Positions 20,704 through 33,465 of a DNA stretch of 64,000 nucleotides are shown here, one piece after another; position 1 is the first letter of the stretch, and each line of letters starts with the position of its first letter. Source of the stretch: Glandiceps talaboti (lineage: Eukaryota; Hemichordata; Enteropneusta; Spengelidae); the NCBI RefSeq assembly GCF_964340395.1, contig NC_135551.1, forward strand, positions 1,014,501-1,078,500. Direction: 5' to 3'. The translations under genes were made by a program, and so were the position numbers. Below the pieces are notes generated by a model, which saw only the letters and a program-made list of their open reading frames with translations, made no database searches and had not been told where the DNA came from.

Positions 20704-23485
20704 ACTCCTAAAATCTCACTTCAGACCCACTATAAAAATGTGATGTTTTCAGATAACATGTAACTTGTGATTAATTCTATATTGTCGTGCAATTTGGAGT
20801 GACAGTGAACCAGAATTAAGACAACTTGCGTAAGGAAGGCATGCGGTTGAAGTTATGCAAGAGCAGTCTAACTGCGGACTGTGAATCAACCAAACTTTGT
20901 TTATTGGCCGACAGTTCACATGTAAAGTTAAACGACATGAACGTGTCTTGCCATTTCCAAAATGCAAATATTTGGCAAGTAAAAATAATTAAAATAATCA
21001 CAACTTTAATTTGGCTTCAGACTTTGCATTATGTTTTGCATATCTTTCCCCGTTTTACATGTAAATCCGAAAAGGTTCTCTCGTCATGATATGATATGAT
21101 ATGATATGTGTTTTATTGTCATATATATACTGATACATATATAATGAAATGTGCATTGATTTTGCGTGTAATGAAAAATTTACAAAAACAATATTCTGTA
21201 GAGGACTCCTAACACGTCATCAGTGATCATACCGCGAGGGCCGAGGGGCTGCTTTGAGTACGAGCGAAGTGAGGCATGTTGAGGTATTTTGTTGAGAATT
21301 ATAAATATTGCGAAATGTCAAGTACAAGGTTTAAATACAATGGAATGATGAAAAAAATGGCCGAGTCTGCTGACAGGCGCCGCGCCGGTCACAAGAAACA
21401 CTGTAAATTCCATCTTTCTTAGTTTCCGTACGGCGACAACCCCAGGTACCCGGATGCACGAGGGACTAACCCGGAAGCAAGTCGTAGCGTTGTCAGCCAT
21501 ACGTTACAGTGGTAACATCGTCCGAGAAATCGCTGCGTTCAGAGTGTCATTATTCACAGAATTGTTGTTTTCGAGTGAAAACGCGTCTTGAATTGTATAA
21601 ATCTAACAAATGAAGACATGTCAAGTTATATTTTGAAAGTTGTATCGCTAGTTTAAGACGATTTTCTCACGTATTATCGAGGCTTACTTGGACTTGGACC
21701 TTACTCCAGTTCATCGGGAAGTTTAGCCAGTCCGATAATTCTTTCTGGTTTAGTTTACAACACTTTTGATCACGCAGATTTTGTTGTTGTGATGAAAAGA
21801 AATTTAAAAAAAAAAGATCACTTCAACCATTTCGTTGTGTTTTCTTTATGAAAGGTAATAGAACATGAACGAGTGTTACCACTGTAACCAATCTGATTAA
21901 AATCCGATGTGGTGAAAGTGGCTAGATGTCCTTATTTACCTCTATTCATCGTGTTGTGACATTTGTTTTGTTCGGAGTGATCGCCGCCTTCCCACATCTG
22001 AACCTGTGTAATCTACAATCCCATTGAACGTGGACAATATTGTAAGGATTTCTCAACCAATCAGCACGCTTCTTTCAAAAATCATTTAGAGATACAGTTG
22101 CCACATCCGACGCATGCAGTGAAGCCTTTAGTAGGCACCCAGCCGGGCCGTAATCACCCTTTGTATCATCATGCAGTATTCGATCTTGAAGTAGACTTTT
22201 GACTTGAAGGAAATGGCACCATGTGTGTATGAGTGTAGATCCAGCAAGCGAGTCAACTATTTATTTTATTATACATGGTTTTTGTTAGGGGCCTTGTCAT
22301 TTTAAAACTGACGCACGACAAACGTAATTCCTTGGGGATGGGGAGTTACGATTTTCGTTTTTGCGTGCGTCAAAATCACTACAGGAATATTTAATTCACA
22401 CTAAGATGGAATCAAAAGAGGCAATGTTATTTTGCTACTCTTGAAAATGACAGTCAGAAACTTTGCCGACATACACAGAGTGAGATGCATGTTGTTCTGA
22501 AATAACCGTATGGCCAAGTAACCCAGCTGACCAGGGAGTGATGTACAATTAATGAATGACAAAAACAACCACATGAATGCTACGAAAACATGATTTTTTA
22601 TTCACCCACACCTAAACAGAAGTTCCTGAATTCAAGAGACTTTTTTTCCGTTTGTTCGGTCATCACAACTATAAATGATGGTACATGACGAACGCACGTG
22701 TCAACCAATTTCGTGCGACTAGGATGATACTAGTATTAAGCGTACAACCCAGCCAAGTCATTACTGATTACACTTAATGTAGACATTACCTCATTTACTT
22801 GTACAACAACTCTCGGTTTTTAAAACGTCCTATATAGCTTTACGTTTTAGGATTTAATGCCAAATTCTAGACGGGTAGCTGTTTAGACACGATGCGATTC
22901 ATCGTACACAAATATAAATACGGCACTCCACTACGTATATACGTAGGTAACGTCATGTGATCTTGTCTGTAGGTACGTGCACATGATCAGAGCCGATCGT
23001 TCAATCGTAGTCGCAACTTTTAAAGGACGTACCTTCACGAAAATTGATTTGAATAGACTATGTGGGGAGGAAGTTGCCAAAATCCACCTACGCGAAGGTT
23101 CTAAAGTTAGGCCATGTTGGGGTATAACGTGAAACTAATACGAATGTAAATCCGGAAATTACCGATGAGATGTCACATGGTTGACTTGACGTGAAGTGAC
23201 CTCTAAACTTGGACTAAATTGTCGTAAATAGCGTGGTATTGCGAACGTTTATTTCGGCAGTAGCAACAAGTTGCTCGTTCAACTAATGTTGATTCAATTC
23301 TTCTATTAACGTGAAAATCAAAAGTTCGGTCACCTGAAATAATTATTCAGCAATAGTTTAGTAATTCCAAACGGATTTGTAGTTGTTTGTAGATGATCCC
23401 TATTTTCTGTTCGAATTTATGTAACTGTGGTTGTGCATTGTATCATAACAATTGACTAGATTTCTGTCAATTTCTTTGATTCCAG
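20704..23485. other. RhoGEF intron 5, 3' part
   Basis: Mostly unique sequence. A GATAT pentamer repeat occurs at 21087-21108. A foldback occurs at 22309-22372, in which TGACGCACG is answered by CGTGCGTCA and GTAA by TTAC. A comparatively CpG-rich patch at 21220-21520 contains a 60-codon minus frame (21318-21500) without recognisable motif. No exon of the host gene is missing here, since exon E joins exon F in phase. Confidence 0.5.
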
Positions 23486-23716
23486 TGTAGAGAACAACAC
23501 CCTTTATTTCGGGCGTTCCTACGGCGATATGACAAGAAAGCAGCCACCAAGATGCTGACCTTACAAGAACTCTTTCTATCACCAACTAGACGTATTGGTG
23601 AATACATTGCAGTGTTAGCAGCACTGGATAAATACACAGCACCAGATCATGCTGATAAAAGGGATTTAGCTACAGCTATCAAGAACTTTAGAGAATTACA
23701 GAATTTTATTGAAGAA
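23486..23716 (+). CDS. RhoGEF gene, exon F: DH domain (CR3)
   Basis: Acceptor CTTTGATTCCAG, donor GTTAGT (a weak donor); 77 codons, phase 0 at both ends. Residues 297-303 (PLFRAFL) precede LQELFLSPTRRIGEYIAVLA (317-336). This is DH conserved region 3, the long helix with the 'L.-fL..P.qRi..Y..lL' pattern that forms most of the GTPase interface; the usual P-V-Q-R is P-T-R-R here. The end, FRELQNFIEE (359-368), leads into the DH-PH linker helix. The intron after it is 7.4 kb and almost entirely satellite. Confidence 0.93.
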
Positions 23717-23779
23717 GTTAGTACAATGCTTCAATTGTTTGTGTGCAATATTCTGAATTGAGAAGTGATGTCCCGTTTA

Positions 23780-26700
23780 TTATATGTGAATACTACAGCT
23801 TCCTGTATGTGAATACTAGGGCCAATATGAAGGTAGCTTCCTGTATGTGAATACTATTACTAGGGCTAATATGAAGGTAGCTTCCTGTATGTGAATATGA
23901 GGGCCAATATAAAGGTAGCTTCCTGTATGTGAATACTGGGGCTAATATGAAGGTAGCTTCCTGTATGTGAATACTAGGGCCAATATGAAGGTAGCTTCCT
24001 GTATGTGAATACTAGGGCTAATATGAAGGTAGCTTCCTGTATGTGAATACTAGGGCTAATATGAAGGTAGCTTCCTGTATGTGAATACTAGGGCTAATAT
24101 GAAGGTAGCTTCCTGTATGTGAATACTAGGGCTAATATGAAGGTAGCTTCCTGTATGTGAATACTAGGGCTAATATGAAGGTAGCTTCCTGTATGTGAAT
24201 ACTAGGGCTAATATGAAGGTAGCTTCCTGTATGTGAATACTAGGGCCAATATGAAGGTAGCTTCCTGTATGTGAATACAAGGGCTAATATGAAGGTAGCT
24301 TCCTGTATGTGAATACTAGGGCTAATATGAAGGTAGCTTCCTGTATGTGAATACTAGGGCTAATATGAAGGTAGCTTCCTGTATGTGAATACTAGGGCTA
24401 ATATGAAGGTAGCTTCCTGTATGTGAATACTAGGGCTAATATGAATGTAGCTTCCTGTATGTGAATACTAGGGCCAATATGAAGGTAGCTTCCTGTATGT
24501 GAATACTATTACTAGGGCTAATATGAAGGTAGCTTCCTGTATGTGAATACGAGGGCCAATATGAAGGTAGCTTCCTGTATGTGAATACTGGGGCTAATAT
24601 GAAGGTAGCTTCCTGTATGTGAATACGAGGGCCAATATGAAGGTAGCTTCCTGTATGTGAATATTAGGGCTAATATGAAGGTAGCTTCCTGTATGTGAAT
24701 ACTAGGGCTAATATGAAGGTAGCTTCCTGTATGTGAATATGAGGGCCAATATGAAGGTAGCTTCCTGTATGTGAATACTAGCGCTAATATGAAGGTAGCT
24801 TCCTGTATGTGAATACTAGGGCTAATAATATGAAGGTAGCTTCCTGTATGTGAATACTAGGGCTAATATGAAGGTAGCTTCCTGTATGTGAATACTAGGG
24901 CTAATATGAAGGTAGCTTCCTCTATGTGAATACTAGGGCTAATATGAAGGTAGCTTCCTGTATGTGAATACTATTACTAGGACTAATATGAAGGTAGCTT
25001 CCTGTATGTGAATACTAGGGCCAATATGAAGGTAGCTTCCTGTATGTGAATACTAGGGCTAATATGAAGGTAGCTTCCTGTATGTGAATACTAGAGCTAA
25101 TATGAAGGTAGCTTTCTGTATGTGAATACTAGGGCTAATATGAAGGTAGCTTCCTGTATGTGAATACTAGGGCCAATATGAATTCTAGGGCCAATATGAA
25201 GGTAGCTTCCTGTATGTGAATTCTAGGGCCAATATGAAGGTAGCTTCCTGTATGTGAATACTAGGGCCAATATGAAGGTAGCTTCCTGTATGTGAATACT
25301 AGGGCTAATATGAAGGTAGCTTCCTGTATGTGAATACTAGGGCTAATATGCATGTAGCTTCCTGTATGTGAATACTAGGGCCAATATGAAGGTAGCTTCC
25401 TGTATGTGAATACTATTACTAGGGCTAATATGAAGGTAACTTCCTGTATGTGAATGCGAGGGCCAATATGAAGGTAGCTTCCTGTATGTGAATACTGGGG
25501 CTAATATGAAGGTAGCTTCCTGTATGTGAATACGAGGACCAATATGAAGGTAGCTTCCTGTATGTGAATACTAGGGCTAATATGAAGGTAGCTTCCTGTA
25601 TGTGAATACTAGGGCTAATATGAATGTAGCTTCCTGTATGTGAATACGAGGGCCAATATGAAGGTAGCTTCCTGTATGTGAATACTAGGGCTAATATGAA
25701 GGTAGCTTCCTGTATGTGAATACTAGGGCTAATATAAAGGTAGCTTCCTGTATGTGAATACTAGGGCTAATATGAAGGTAGCTTCCTGTATGTGAATACT
25801 AGGGCCAATATGAAGGTAGCTTCCTGTATGTGAATACTATTACTAGGGCTAATATGAAGGTAGCTTCCTGTATGTGAATGTGAGGGCCAATATGAAGGTA
25901 GCTTCCTGTATGTGAATACTGGTGCTAATATGAAGATAGCTTCCTGTATGTGAATACGAGGGCCAATATGAAGGTAGCTTCCTGTATGTGAATACGAGGG
26001 CCAATATGAAGGTAGCTTCCTGTGTGTGAATACTAGGGCTAATATGAAGGTAGCTTCCTGTATGTGAATACGAGGGCCAATATGAAGGTAGCTTCCTGTA
26101 TGTGAATACTAGGGCCAATATAAAGGTAGCTTCCTGTATGTGAATACTAGGGCTAATATGAAGGTAGCTTCCTGTATGTGAATACTAGGACCAATATGAA
26201 GGTAGCTTCCTGTATGTGAATACTATTACTAGGGGTAATATGAAGGTAGCTTCCTGTATGTGAATACGAGGGCCAATATGAAGGTAGCTTCCTGTATGTG
26301 AATACTAGGGCTAATATTAAGGTAGCTTCCTGTATGTGAATACTAGGGCCAATATGAAGGTAGCTTCCTGTATGTGAATACTAGGGCCAATATGAATGTA
26401 GCTTCCTGTATGTGAATACTAGGGCCAATATGAAGGTAGCTTCCTGTATGTGAATACTATTACTAGGGCTAATATGAAGGTAGCTTCCTGTATGTGAATA
26501 CGAGGGCCAATATGAAGGTAGCTTCCTGTATGTGAATACTGGGGCTAATATGAAGGTAGCTTCCTGTATGTGAATATGAGGGCCAATATGAAGGTACCTT
26601 CCTGTATGTGAATACTAGGGCTAATATGAAGGTAGCTTCCTGTATGTGAATACTAGGGCTAATATGAAGGTAGCTTCCTGTATGTGAATACTAGGGCCAA

Positions 26701-29117
26701 TATGAATGTAGCTTCCTGTATGTGAATACTATTACTAGGGCTAATATGAAGGTAGCTTCCTGTATGTAAATACGAGGGCCAATATGAAGGTAGCTTCCTG
26801 TATGTGAATACTTGGGCTAATATGAAGGTAGCTTCCTGTATGTGAATATGAGGGCCAATATGAAGGTAGCTTCCTGTATGTGAATACTAGGGCTAATATG
26901 AAGGTATCTTCCTGTATGTGAATACTAGGGCTAATATGAAGGTAGCTTCCTGTATGTGAATATGAGGGCCAATATGAAGGTAGCTTCCTGTATGTGAATA
27001 CTAGGGCTAATATGAAGGTAGCTTCCTGTATGTGAATATGAGGGCCAATATGAAGGTAGCTTCCTGTATGTGAATACTAGGGCTAATATGAAGGTATCTT
27101 CCTGTATGTGAATACTAGGGCCAATATGAAGGTAGCTTCCTGTATGTGAATACTAGGACTAATATGAAGGTAGCTTCCTGTATGTGAATACTAGGGCTAA
27201 TATGAAGGTAGCTTCCTGTATGTGAATACTAGGGCTAATATGACGGTAGCTTCCTGTATGTGAATACTAGGGCTAATATGAAGGTAGCTTCCTGTATGTG
27301 AATACTAGGGCTAATATGAAGGTAGCTTCCTGTAGTTGAATACTAGGGCTAATATGAAGGTAGCTTCCTGTAGTTGAATACTAGGGCTAATATGAAGGTA
27401 GCTTCCTGTATGTGAATACTAGGGCTAATATGAAGGTAGCTTCCTGTATGTGAATACTAGGGCTAATATGAAGGTAGCTTCCTGTATGTGAATACTAGGG
27501 CTAATATGAAGGTAGCTTCCTGTATGTGAATACTAGGGCCAATATGAAGGTAGCTTCCTGTATGTGAATACTAGGGCCAATATGAAGGTAGCTTCCTGTA
27601 TGTGAATACTAGGGCTAATATGAAGGTAGCTTCCTGTATGTGAATACTAGGGCTAATATGAAGGTAGCTTCCTGTATGTGAATACTAGGGCTAATATGAA
27701 GGTAGCTTCCTGTATGTGAATACTAGGGCTAATATGAAGGTAGCTTCCTGTATGTGAATACAAGGGCCAATATGAAGGTAGCTTCCTGTATGTGAATACT
27801 AGGGCTAATATGAAGGTAGCTTCCTGTATGTGAATACTAGGGCTAATATGAAGGTAGCTTCCTGTATGTGAGTACTAGGGCTAATATGAAGGTAGCTTCC
27901 TGTATGTGAATACTAGGGCCAATATGAAGGTAGCTTCCTGTATGTGAATACTATTACTAGGGCTAATATGAAGGTAGCTTCCTGTATGTGAATGCGAGGG
28001 CCAATATGAAGGTAGCTTCCTGTATGTGAATACTGGGGCTAATATGAAGATAGCTTCCTGTATGTGAATACTGGGGCTAATATGAAGGTAGCTTCCTGTA
28101 TGTGAATACTAGGGCCAATATGAAGGTAGCTTCCTGTATGTGAATACTAGGGCCAATATGAATGTAGCTTCCTGTATGTGAATACTAGGGCCAATATGAA
28201 GGTAGCTTCCTGTATGTGAATACTATTACTAGGGCTAATATGAAGGTAGCTTCCTGTATGTGAATACGAGGGCCAATATGAAGGTAGCTTCCTGTATGTG
28301 AATACTGGGGCTAATATGAAGGTAGCTTCCTGTATGTGAATATGAGGGCCAATATGAAGGTACCTTCCTGTATGTGAATACTAGGGCTAATATGAAGGTA
28401 GCTTCCTGTATGTGAATACTAGGGCTAATATGAAGGTAGCTTCCTGTATGTGAATACTATTACTAGGGCTAATATGAAGGTAGCTTCCTGTATGTAAATA
28501 CGAGGGCCAATATGAAGGTAGCTTCCTGTATGTGAATACTTCGGCTAATATGAAGGTAGCTTCCTGTATGTGAATATGAGGGCTAATATGAAGGTAGCTT
28601 CCTGTATGTGAATACTAGGGCTAATATGAAGGTAGCTTCCTGTATGTGAATACTAGGGCTAATATGAAGGTAGCTTCCTGTATGTGAATATGAGGGCTAA
28701 TATGAAGGTAGCTTCCTGTATGTGAATACTAGGGCTAATATGAAGGTAGCTTCCTGTATGTGAATACTAGGGCTAATATGAAGGTAGCTTCCTGTATGTG
28801 AATACTAGGGCTAATATGAAGGTAGCTTCCTGTATGTGAATACCAGGGCTAATATGAAGGTAGCTTGCTGTATGTGAATACTAGGGCTAATATGAAGGTA
28901 GCTTCCTGTATGTGAATACTAGGGCTAATATGAAGGTAGCTTCCTGTATGTGAATACTAGGGCTAATATGAAGGTAGCTTCCTGTATGTGAATACTAGGG
29001 CTAATATGAAGGTAGCTTCCTGTATGTGAATACTAGGGCTAATATGAAGGTAGCTTCCTGTATGTGAATACTAGGGCTAATATGAAGGTAGCTTCCTGTA
29101 TGTGAATACTAGGGCTA
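23780..29117 (+). repeat. 38-bp satellite, about 140 units
   Basis: Unit of 38 bp: GTAGCTTCCTGTATGTGAAT followed by ACTAGGGCTAATATGAAG. Variable sites are ACTAGGG/ACGAGGG/ATGAGGG/ACTGGGG and GGCTAAT/GGCCAAT. About eleven units have a 6-bp insertion (ACTATTACTAGGG). These markers recur in blocks, showing higher-order organisation. Each unit carries TTCCTGT, i.e. ACAGGAAGC on the other strand, an ETS-type core. The array starts 64 bp after exon F. Open minus-strand frames inside it (for example 25849-26118) are repeat artefacts. Confidence 0.97.
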
Positions 29118-29790
29118 GTCTCGGTTTACCCAGCCAGTGATTTGATAGGGCTAAAATGTGTCTGTTTGGTCAAAATCTTTGATTCCAAAACTAGTGAGCA
29201 GATTGGACTGACAGTTATTGGGGATGCAGTTATAGGTGTTTTGATGAAGAAATAGTAACCACATAATGATCTCATCAGGGATATGCAAATTAGGTGTAAA
29301 AATGTGAATTTTTGTCAAAAAACTATATCTCATAACAGTACGTGGTGAATGAGACTAAAATTTGCTAGAAGCTTTATTCTGCAGATTTTGTTCACAACAT
29401 TTTGACACAATTGGCCCTAACAACCATGACCATGCGCTTAGCAACAACCAAATGCTGGTATATTTTGCTAAAATAACAACATCATCTGGTAGGCAAGTGA
29501 GTAAACATTCAACAATGTATGTAAATATCCCTAGCAACCATGGCCACGCCCATATCAACAGCCAAATGATGTATTGTGAACAAACATTAAAAAAAGTGTA
29601 TGCAAATATGCCTAGCAACAAGACCACATTGTGATCACATATATTGCAAAGATAATGGGAATTAATAGACAAGTGAATAAACGTTCAAAAAATGTATGCA
29701 AATATGCCTACCAACATGACCATGTGCAAAGGAACAGCCAAATGATCGCTAATATTGCATTTGAAATATAAAAACAGAAAGCTTCCAAGC
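29118..29790 (+). repeat. Dispersed repeat family, copy B
   Basis: It shares with other copies the words GGGCTAAAATGTGTCT, TTGGTCAAAA, TTTTGACACAATTGGCCCTA, CAACCATGACCATGC and ATGCAAATATGCCTAG. It begins at the very end of the 38-bp satellite and lacks the family's 5' part. Confidence 0.8.
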
Positions 29791-29875
29791 TTCCATGGTA
29801 TGGCAAAGATGGAGGAGAAGCATTTTCAGTGAAATTCATCCCTGATGTGCAAGTCTACCTTACAGCATTGTATAT

Positions 29876-31107
29876 AGTTATTTACATAATTTGTATGTCT
29901 TGGTATTTGAATAGTTATTTACATGACTTGTTTGTCTAGGTATTTGAATAAAGTTATTGACATCGTATGTCTTGGTATTTGAATAGAGTTATTTATGTTG
30001 TATGTCTTGGTATTTGAATAGAGTTATTTATGTTGTATGTCTTGGTATTTGAATAGAGTTATTTATGTTGTATGTCTTGGTATTTGAATAGAGTTATTTA
30101 CGTTGTATGTCTTGGTATTTGAATAGAGTTATTTACGTTGTATGTCTTGGTATTTGAATAGAGTTATTTATGTTGTATGTCTTGGTATTTGAATAGAGTT
30201 ATTTATGTTGTATATCTTGGTATTTGAATAGAGTTATTTACGTTGTATGTCTAGGTATTTGAATAGAGTTATTTACAGTTGTATGTCTAGGTATTTGAAT
30301 AGAGTTATTTACGTTGTATGTCTTGGTATTTGAATAGAGTTATTTACGTTGTATGTCTAGCTATTTGAATAGAGTTATTTATGTTGTATGTCTTGGTATT
30401 TGAATAGAGTTATTTACGTTGTATGTCTTGGTATTTGATTAGAGTTATTGACATTGTATGTCTTGGTATTTGAATAGAGTTATTGACATTGTATGTCTTG
30501 GTATATGAATAGAGTTATTTACGTTGTATGTCTAGGTATTTGAATAGAGTTATTTACGTTGTATGTCTTGGTATTTGAATAGAGTTATTTATGTTGTATG
30601 TCTTGGTATTTGAATAGAGTTATTTACGTTGTATGTCTTGGTATTTGAATAGAGTTATTTACGTTGTATGTCTTGGTATTTGAATAGAGTTATTGACATT
30701 GTATCTCTTGGTATTTGAATAGAGTTATTTACGTTGTATGTCTTGGTATTTGAATAGAGTTATTTACGTTGTATGTCTAGGTATTTGAATAGAGTTATTT
30801 ATGTTGTATGTCTTGGTATTTGAATAGAGTTATTTACGTTGTATGTCTAGGTATTTGAATAGAGTTATTTATGTTGTATGTCTTGGTATTTGAATAGAGT
30901 TATTTACGTTGTATGTCTAGGTATTTGAATAGAGTTATTGACGTTGTATGTCTTGGTATTTGAATAGAGTTATTTACGTTGTATGTCTTGGTATTTGAAT
31001 AGAGTTATTTATGTTGTATGTCTTGGTATTTGAATAGAGTTATTGACGTTGTATGTCTTGGTATTTGAATAGAGTTATTTACTTTGTATGTCTTGGTATT
31101 TGAATAG
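29876..31107 (+). repeat. 35-bp satellite (forkhead-like), about 35 units
   Basis: Unit of 35 bp: TTATTTACGTTGTATGTCTT then GGTATTTGAATAGAG. Variants are TTTACG/TTTATG/TTGACA and CTTGG/CTAGG. The TTATTTAC word is GTAAATAA in reverse, matching the forkhead core RTAAAYA. The array ends 51 bp before the acceptor of exon G. Confidence 0.97.
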
Positions 31108-31158
31108 CCAAGTTTTCTACTGAGATATAGTAACATTGTCTCTGTTTGCTTTCAACAG

Positions 31159-31313
31159 TGTAAGTTAAGAGCTGAGAGGGAAAAGAAGTTAATACAACTA
31201 CAGACAATGATTTTGAACTGTCCAACTCTACTTGAAGCCAATAGATATCTGATAAGACATCACAATGTGGCACATTTAATTCCACAGACTGATAATATCA
31301 AATCAGAATACAT
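31159..31313 (+). CDS. RhoGEF gene, exon G: DH-PH linker and start of PH
   Basis: Acceptor TTTGCTTTCAACAG, donor GTAAGT; 51 codons plus two bases of Met420. Residues 369-384 (CKLRAEREKKLIQLQT) form a charged helix continuing the DH domain's last helix. LLEANRYLIRHHNVAHLI (about 391-408) resembles the linker and first strand of the PH domain of DH-PH exchange factors (the 'R.lI..g.l' region). The codon split AT|G fits the next exon. Confidence 0.85.
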
Positions 31314-31391
31314 GTAAGTATCAATTATCTCCAATTGTTAACCCCAATGATTGAAGGCTTGTTTGATTTCTAATTTAATTTTTATTTCATA

Positions 31392-32120
31392 AGCACAACT
31401 GAACTGATAAGGTTTAGTAGTGCTATAGGCATGGCAAAGTGTCTGTCTGTCTGTCTGTCTGTCAGTGGATATGTGTGTGTAAACAACTTAAAGTCAAAAA
31501 CTGCCGGACAGATTGCCATTGATATTTTGTGGGTGTGTTACCTTGGGTGCCTAGTTTGGAAATTGTTCAAATCAAAATGATCTTGCCACCGATGTGTGAT
31601 TTGGGTAAAAAAATGTGATCTTTGGTAAAAAAAAAACTTAAACTCAAAAACTACTTGGCAGATTGGTCTTAAATTTGATTGGTGCATTCTAAGGGATGTT
31701 TAGATTAAGAATTGTTCATGACATGATGATTCCATTAGTGATATGCAAATTAGTGCTAAAAATGTGTCTTTTTGGTCAAAAATCTTTAATTCCAAAACTA
31801 CCAAGTAAAGCATATTGGGTTGAAATATAACTTCTCTCTCAAAAAGTACTTGGTCATTGAGACTGAAACTTGATGAGATGTTTCTAGAAGTGTTATTCCG
31901 CAGATTTTCTTCAAAATATTTTGACACAATTAGCCCTAACAACCATGACCACGCCCTTTAGCAACAACCAAATGGCAGATATATTTTGGTCAAATAACAA
32001 CATCATCTGGTAGGCCAGTGAGCAAACATTAAAAAAAATGTATGCAAATACCCCTAGCAACCATGACCACGCCCATAGCAACAGCCAAATAGTGGTGTAT
32101 TTCTCAAAGATCACATTCAA
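31392..32120 (+). repeat. Dispersed repeat family, copy C
   Basis: Nearly complete 5' end: CACAACTGAACTGATAAGG, TTTAGTAGTGCTATAGGCAT, (CTGT)n at 31441-31462, then the AAACTACTTGGCAGATTGG-type segment, ATATGCAAATTAG, the TTTTGACACAATTAGCCCTA segment and two TAGCAAC...ACGCCC monomer words. The 5' end contains the inverted repeat ACTGAAC/GTTTAGT. Open minus frames here (31700-32120) are not genes. Confidence 0.85.
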
Positions 32121-32408
32121 AAAGCTATAGCTGGATGAACTACTACTTTAATAATGAATGGGTGAATGGGTGTAGAACTTATCATCTCAGAGTGAAAATG
32201 GAGGTGTACCCGACTGAGTCAATTTCATTGTGCCTGAAAACTGACACAATAAAACATGGGAGAGTAGTTGTTCATTATGTCTCGTCCATGTCAGAGAATT
32301 AGATGTCATTCAATCAAATAAATTTTGATGGTTGACACCCCTGGAAAACTGACGGAAAACCCCTGGGAAGCCCTGGAATTTTATTTTTACTCTAAGTGTG
32401 CGAACCCT
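32121..32408. other. RhoGEF intron 7, unique part
   Basis: Unique intron sequence; nothing recognised. Confidence 0.4.
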
Positions 32409-32548
32409 GATACATACATACATACATACATACTTGCAGGCAGGCAGGCAGCATGCATGCATGCATGCATGCATGCATGCATTCAAGCACACACACACAC
32501 ACACATGCACATGCATATCAACAGAGATTGACACACACACACACACAC
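32409..32548 (+). repeat. Compound microsatellite
   Basis: (CATA)n at 32409-32432, (GGCA)n at 32438-32450, (CATG)n at 32451-32480 and two (AC)n tracts at 32488-32505 and 32531-32548. Translated frames are artefacts. Confidence 0.95.
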
Positions 32549-32632
32549 AAAATGGCATAACGGCAGAGAGACTAGACAGACATTGATATCATTATTATTC
32601 ATTACCTCTGTTATTTTCTGTAATATTACCAG

Positions 32633-32805
32633 GATGTACCAACATATAGAAGATTTTGGCTTGTTTCTATTCAATGATGCTGTTGTTGCCGCAGTGAGAA
32701 CAATCAAACATTTCCCATTTGAAAGATCCAAAGAAGAGAAATACAAGTTTTATGCTTCAGTTGCATTGAACCGACTTGAGATTGAAGACTTACCAGACAC
32801 TAGAT
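32633..32805 (+). CDS. RhoGEF gene, exon H: PH domain core
   Basis: Acceptor GTAATATTACCAG, donor GTAAGT. One base completes Met420, then 57 codons and one base of codon 478. IEDFGLFLFNDAVVAAVRTI (about residues 425-444) is the PH beta-strand pair 'r.lfLFnD.ll.a', followed by FERSKEEKYKFYASVALNRL (448-467) and the EIEDLPDTR strand. The PH domain of DH-PH proteins positions the DH domain at membranes through phosphoinositides or tunes GTPase binding. The FERS...KY.F.ASV.L..L.IED pattern and the truncated C terminus are what make an ECT2L-like identity worth testing. Confidence 0.92.
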
Positions 32806-33379
32806 GTAAGTTTTCAAATTCACATACCATTTAAAAGTTACACAAACTGTGTTACTCCCAAGTACATGTAGTGTATGTAGTGTAATGTCCATGTTGATAT
32901 GTGCATTCCAGATCTTCTCATAGTTAATAGTCTAATACAGCAATTTGGAATGCTATCCTTACACACATTCATCAGGTCAGTACAACATACTGCTTTAGTG
33001 ATAATAAGTTCTTGTACCACAACCACAGGTTCTTATTACTAGCGAGTAATGTTTGGCCTGTTCAGGTCGACAGGCTTTGTCAAACTGTCTATTTGCTGGC
33101 TTTACAGCTAAACACCTGAACAAGATGAGAGGGCATGCCAATTACATCACCTCTACTATCAAGTCTACACCACCTACCGTTAAAACCCAGTGTTCTCCCC
33201 AGGGTTAAAGCCAAACATGTGAATATTTTGCACATTTATTTGCATATCATTAGCATAAGAATTTACATATATTTTGCATATCTCAAAGATTCAAAATCTC
33301 ACTTGTTCACATAATAGATAGTATGAGTCATGATTCCTCTTCATTTAAAAGTATGTATATTTCCCAATATCATTTACAT
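32806..33379. other. RhoGEF intron 8, 5' part
   Basis: Unique intron sequence; nothing recognised. Confidence 0.4.
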
Positions 33380-33423
33380 TAAGGTGCTATAGGCATGTGA
33401 AATGTGTGTGTGTGTGTGTGCGC

Positions 33424-33465
<42 letters not shown>

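Noticed and set aside
21318-21500. 60-codon minus frame in a CpG-richer patch, possible first exon
   Set aside because: No motif and no supporting downstream exon on that strand.
25849-26118. 89-codon minus-strand frame in the 38-bp satellite
   Set aside because: A by-product of units with the CGAGGGCC variant that lacks stops; it does not persist in other units.
23780-29117. CRISPR-like regular spacing
   Set aside because: The units are contiguous tandem repeats with no unique spacers, in an animal intron.
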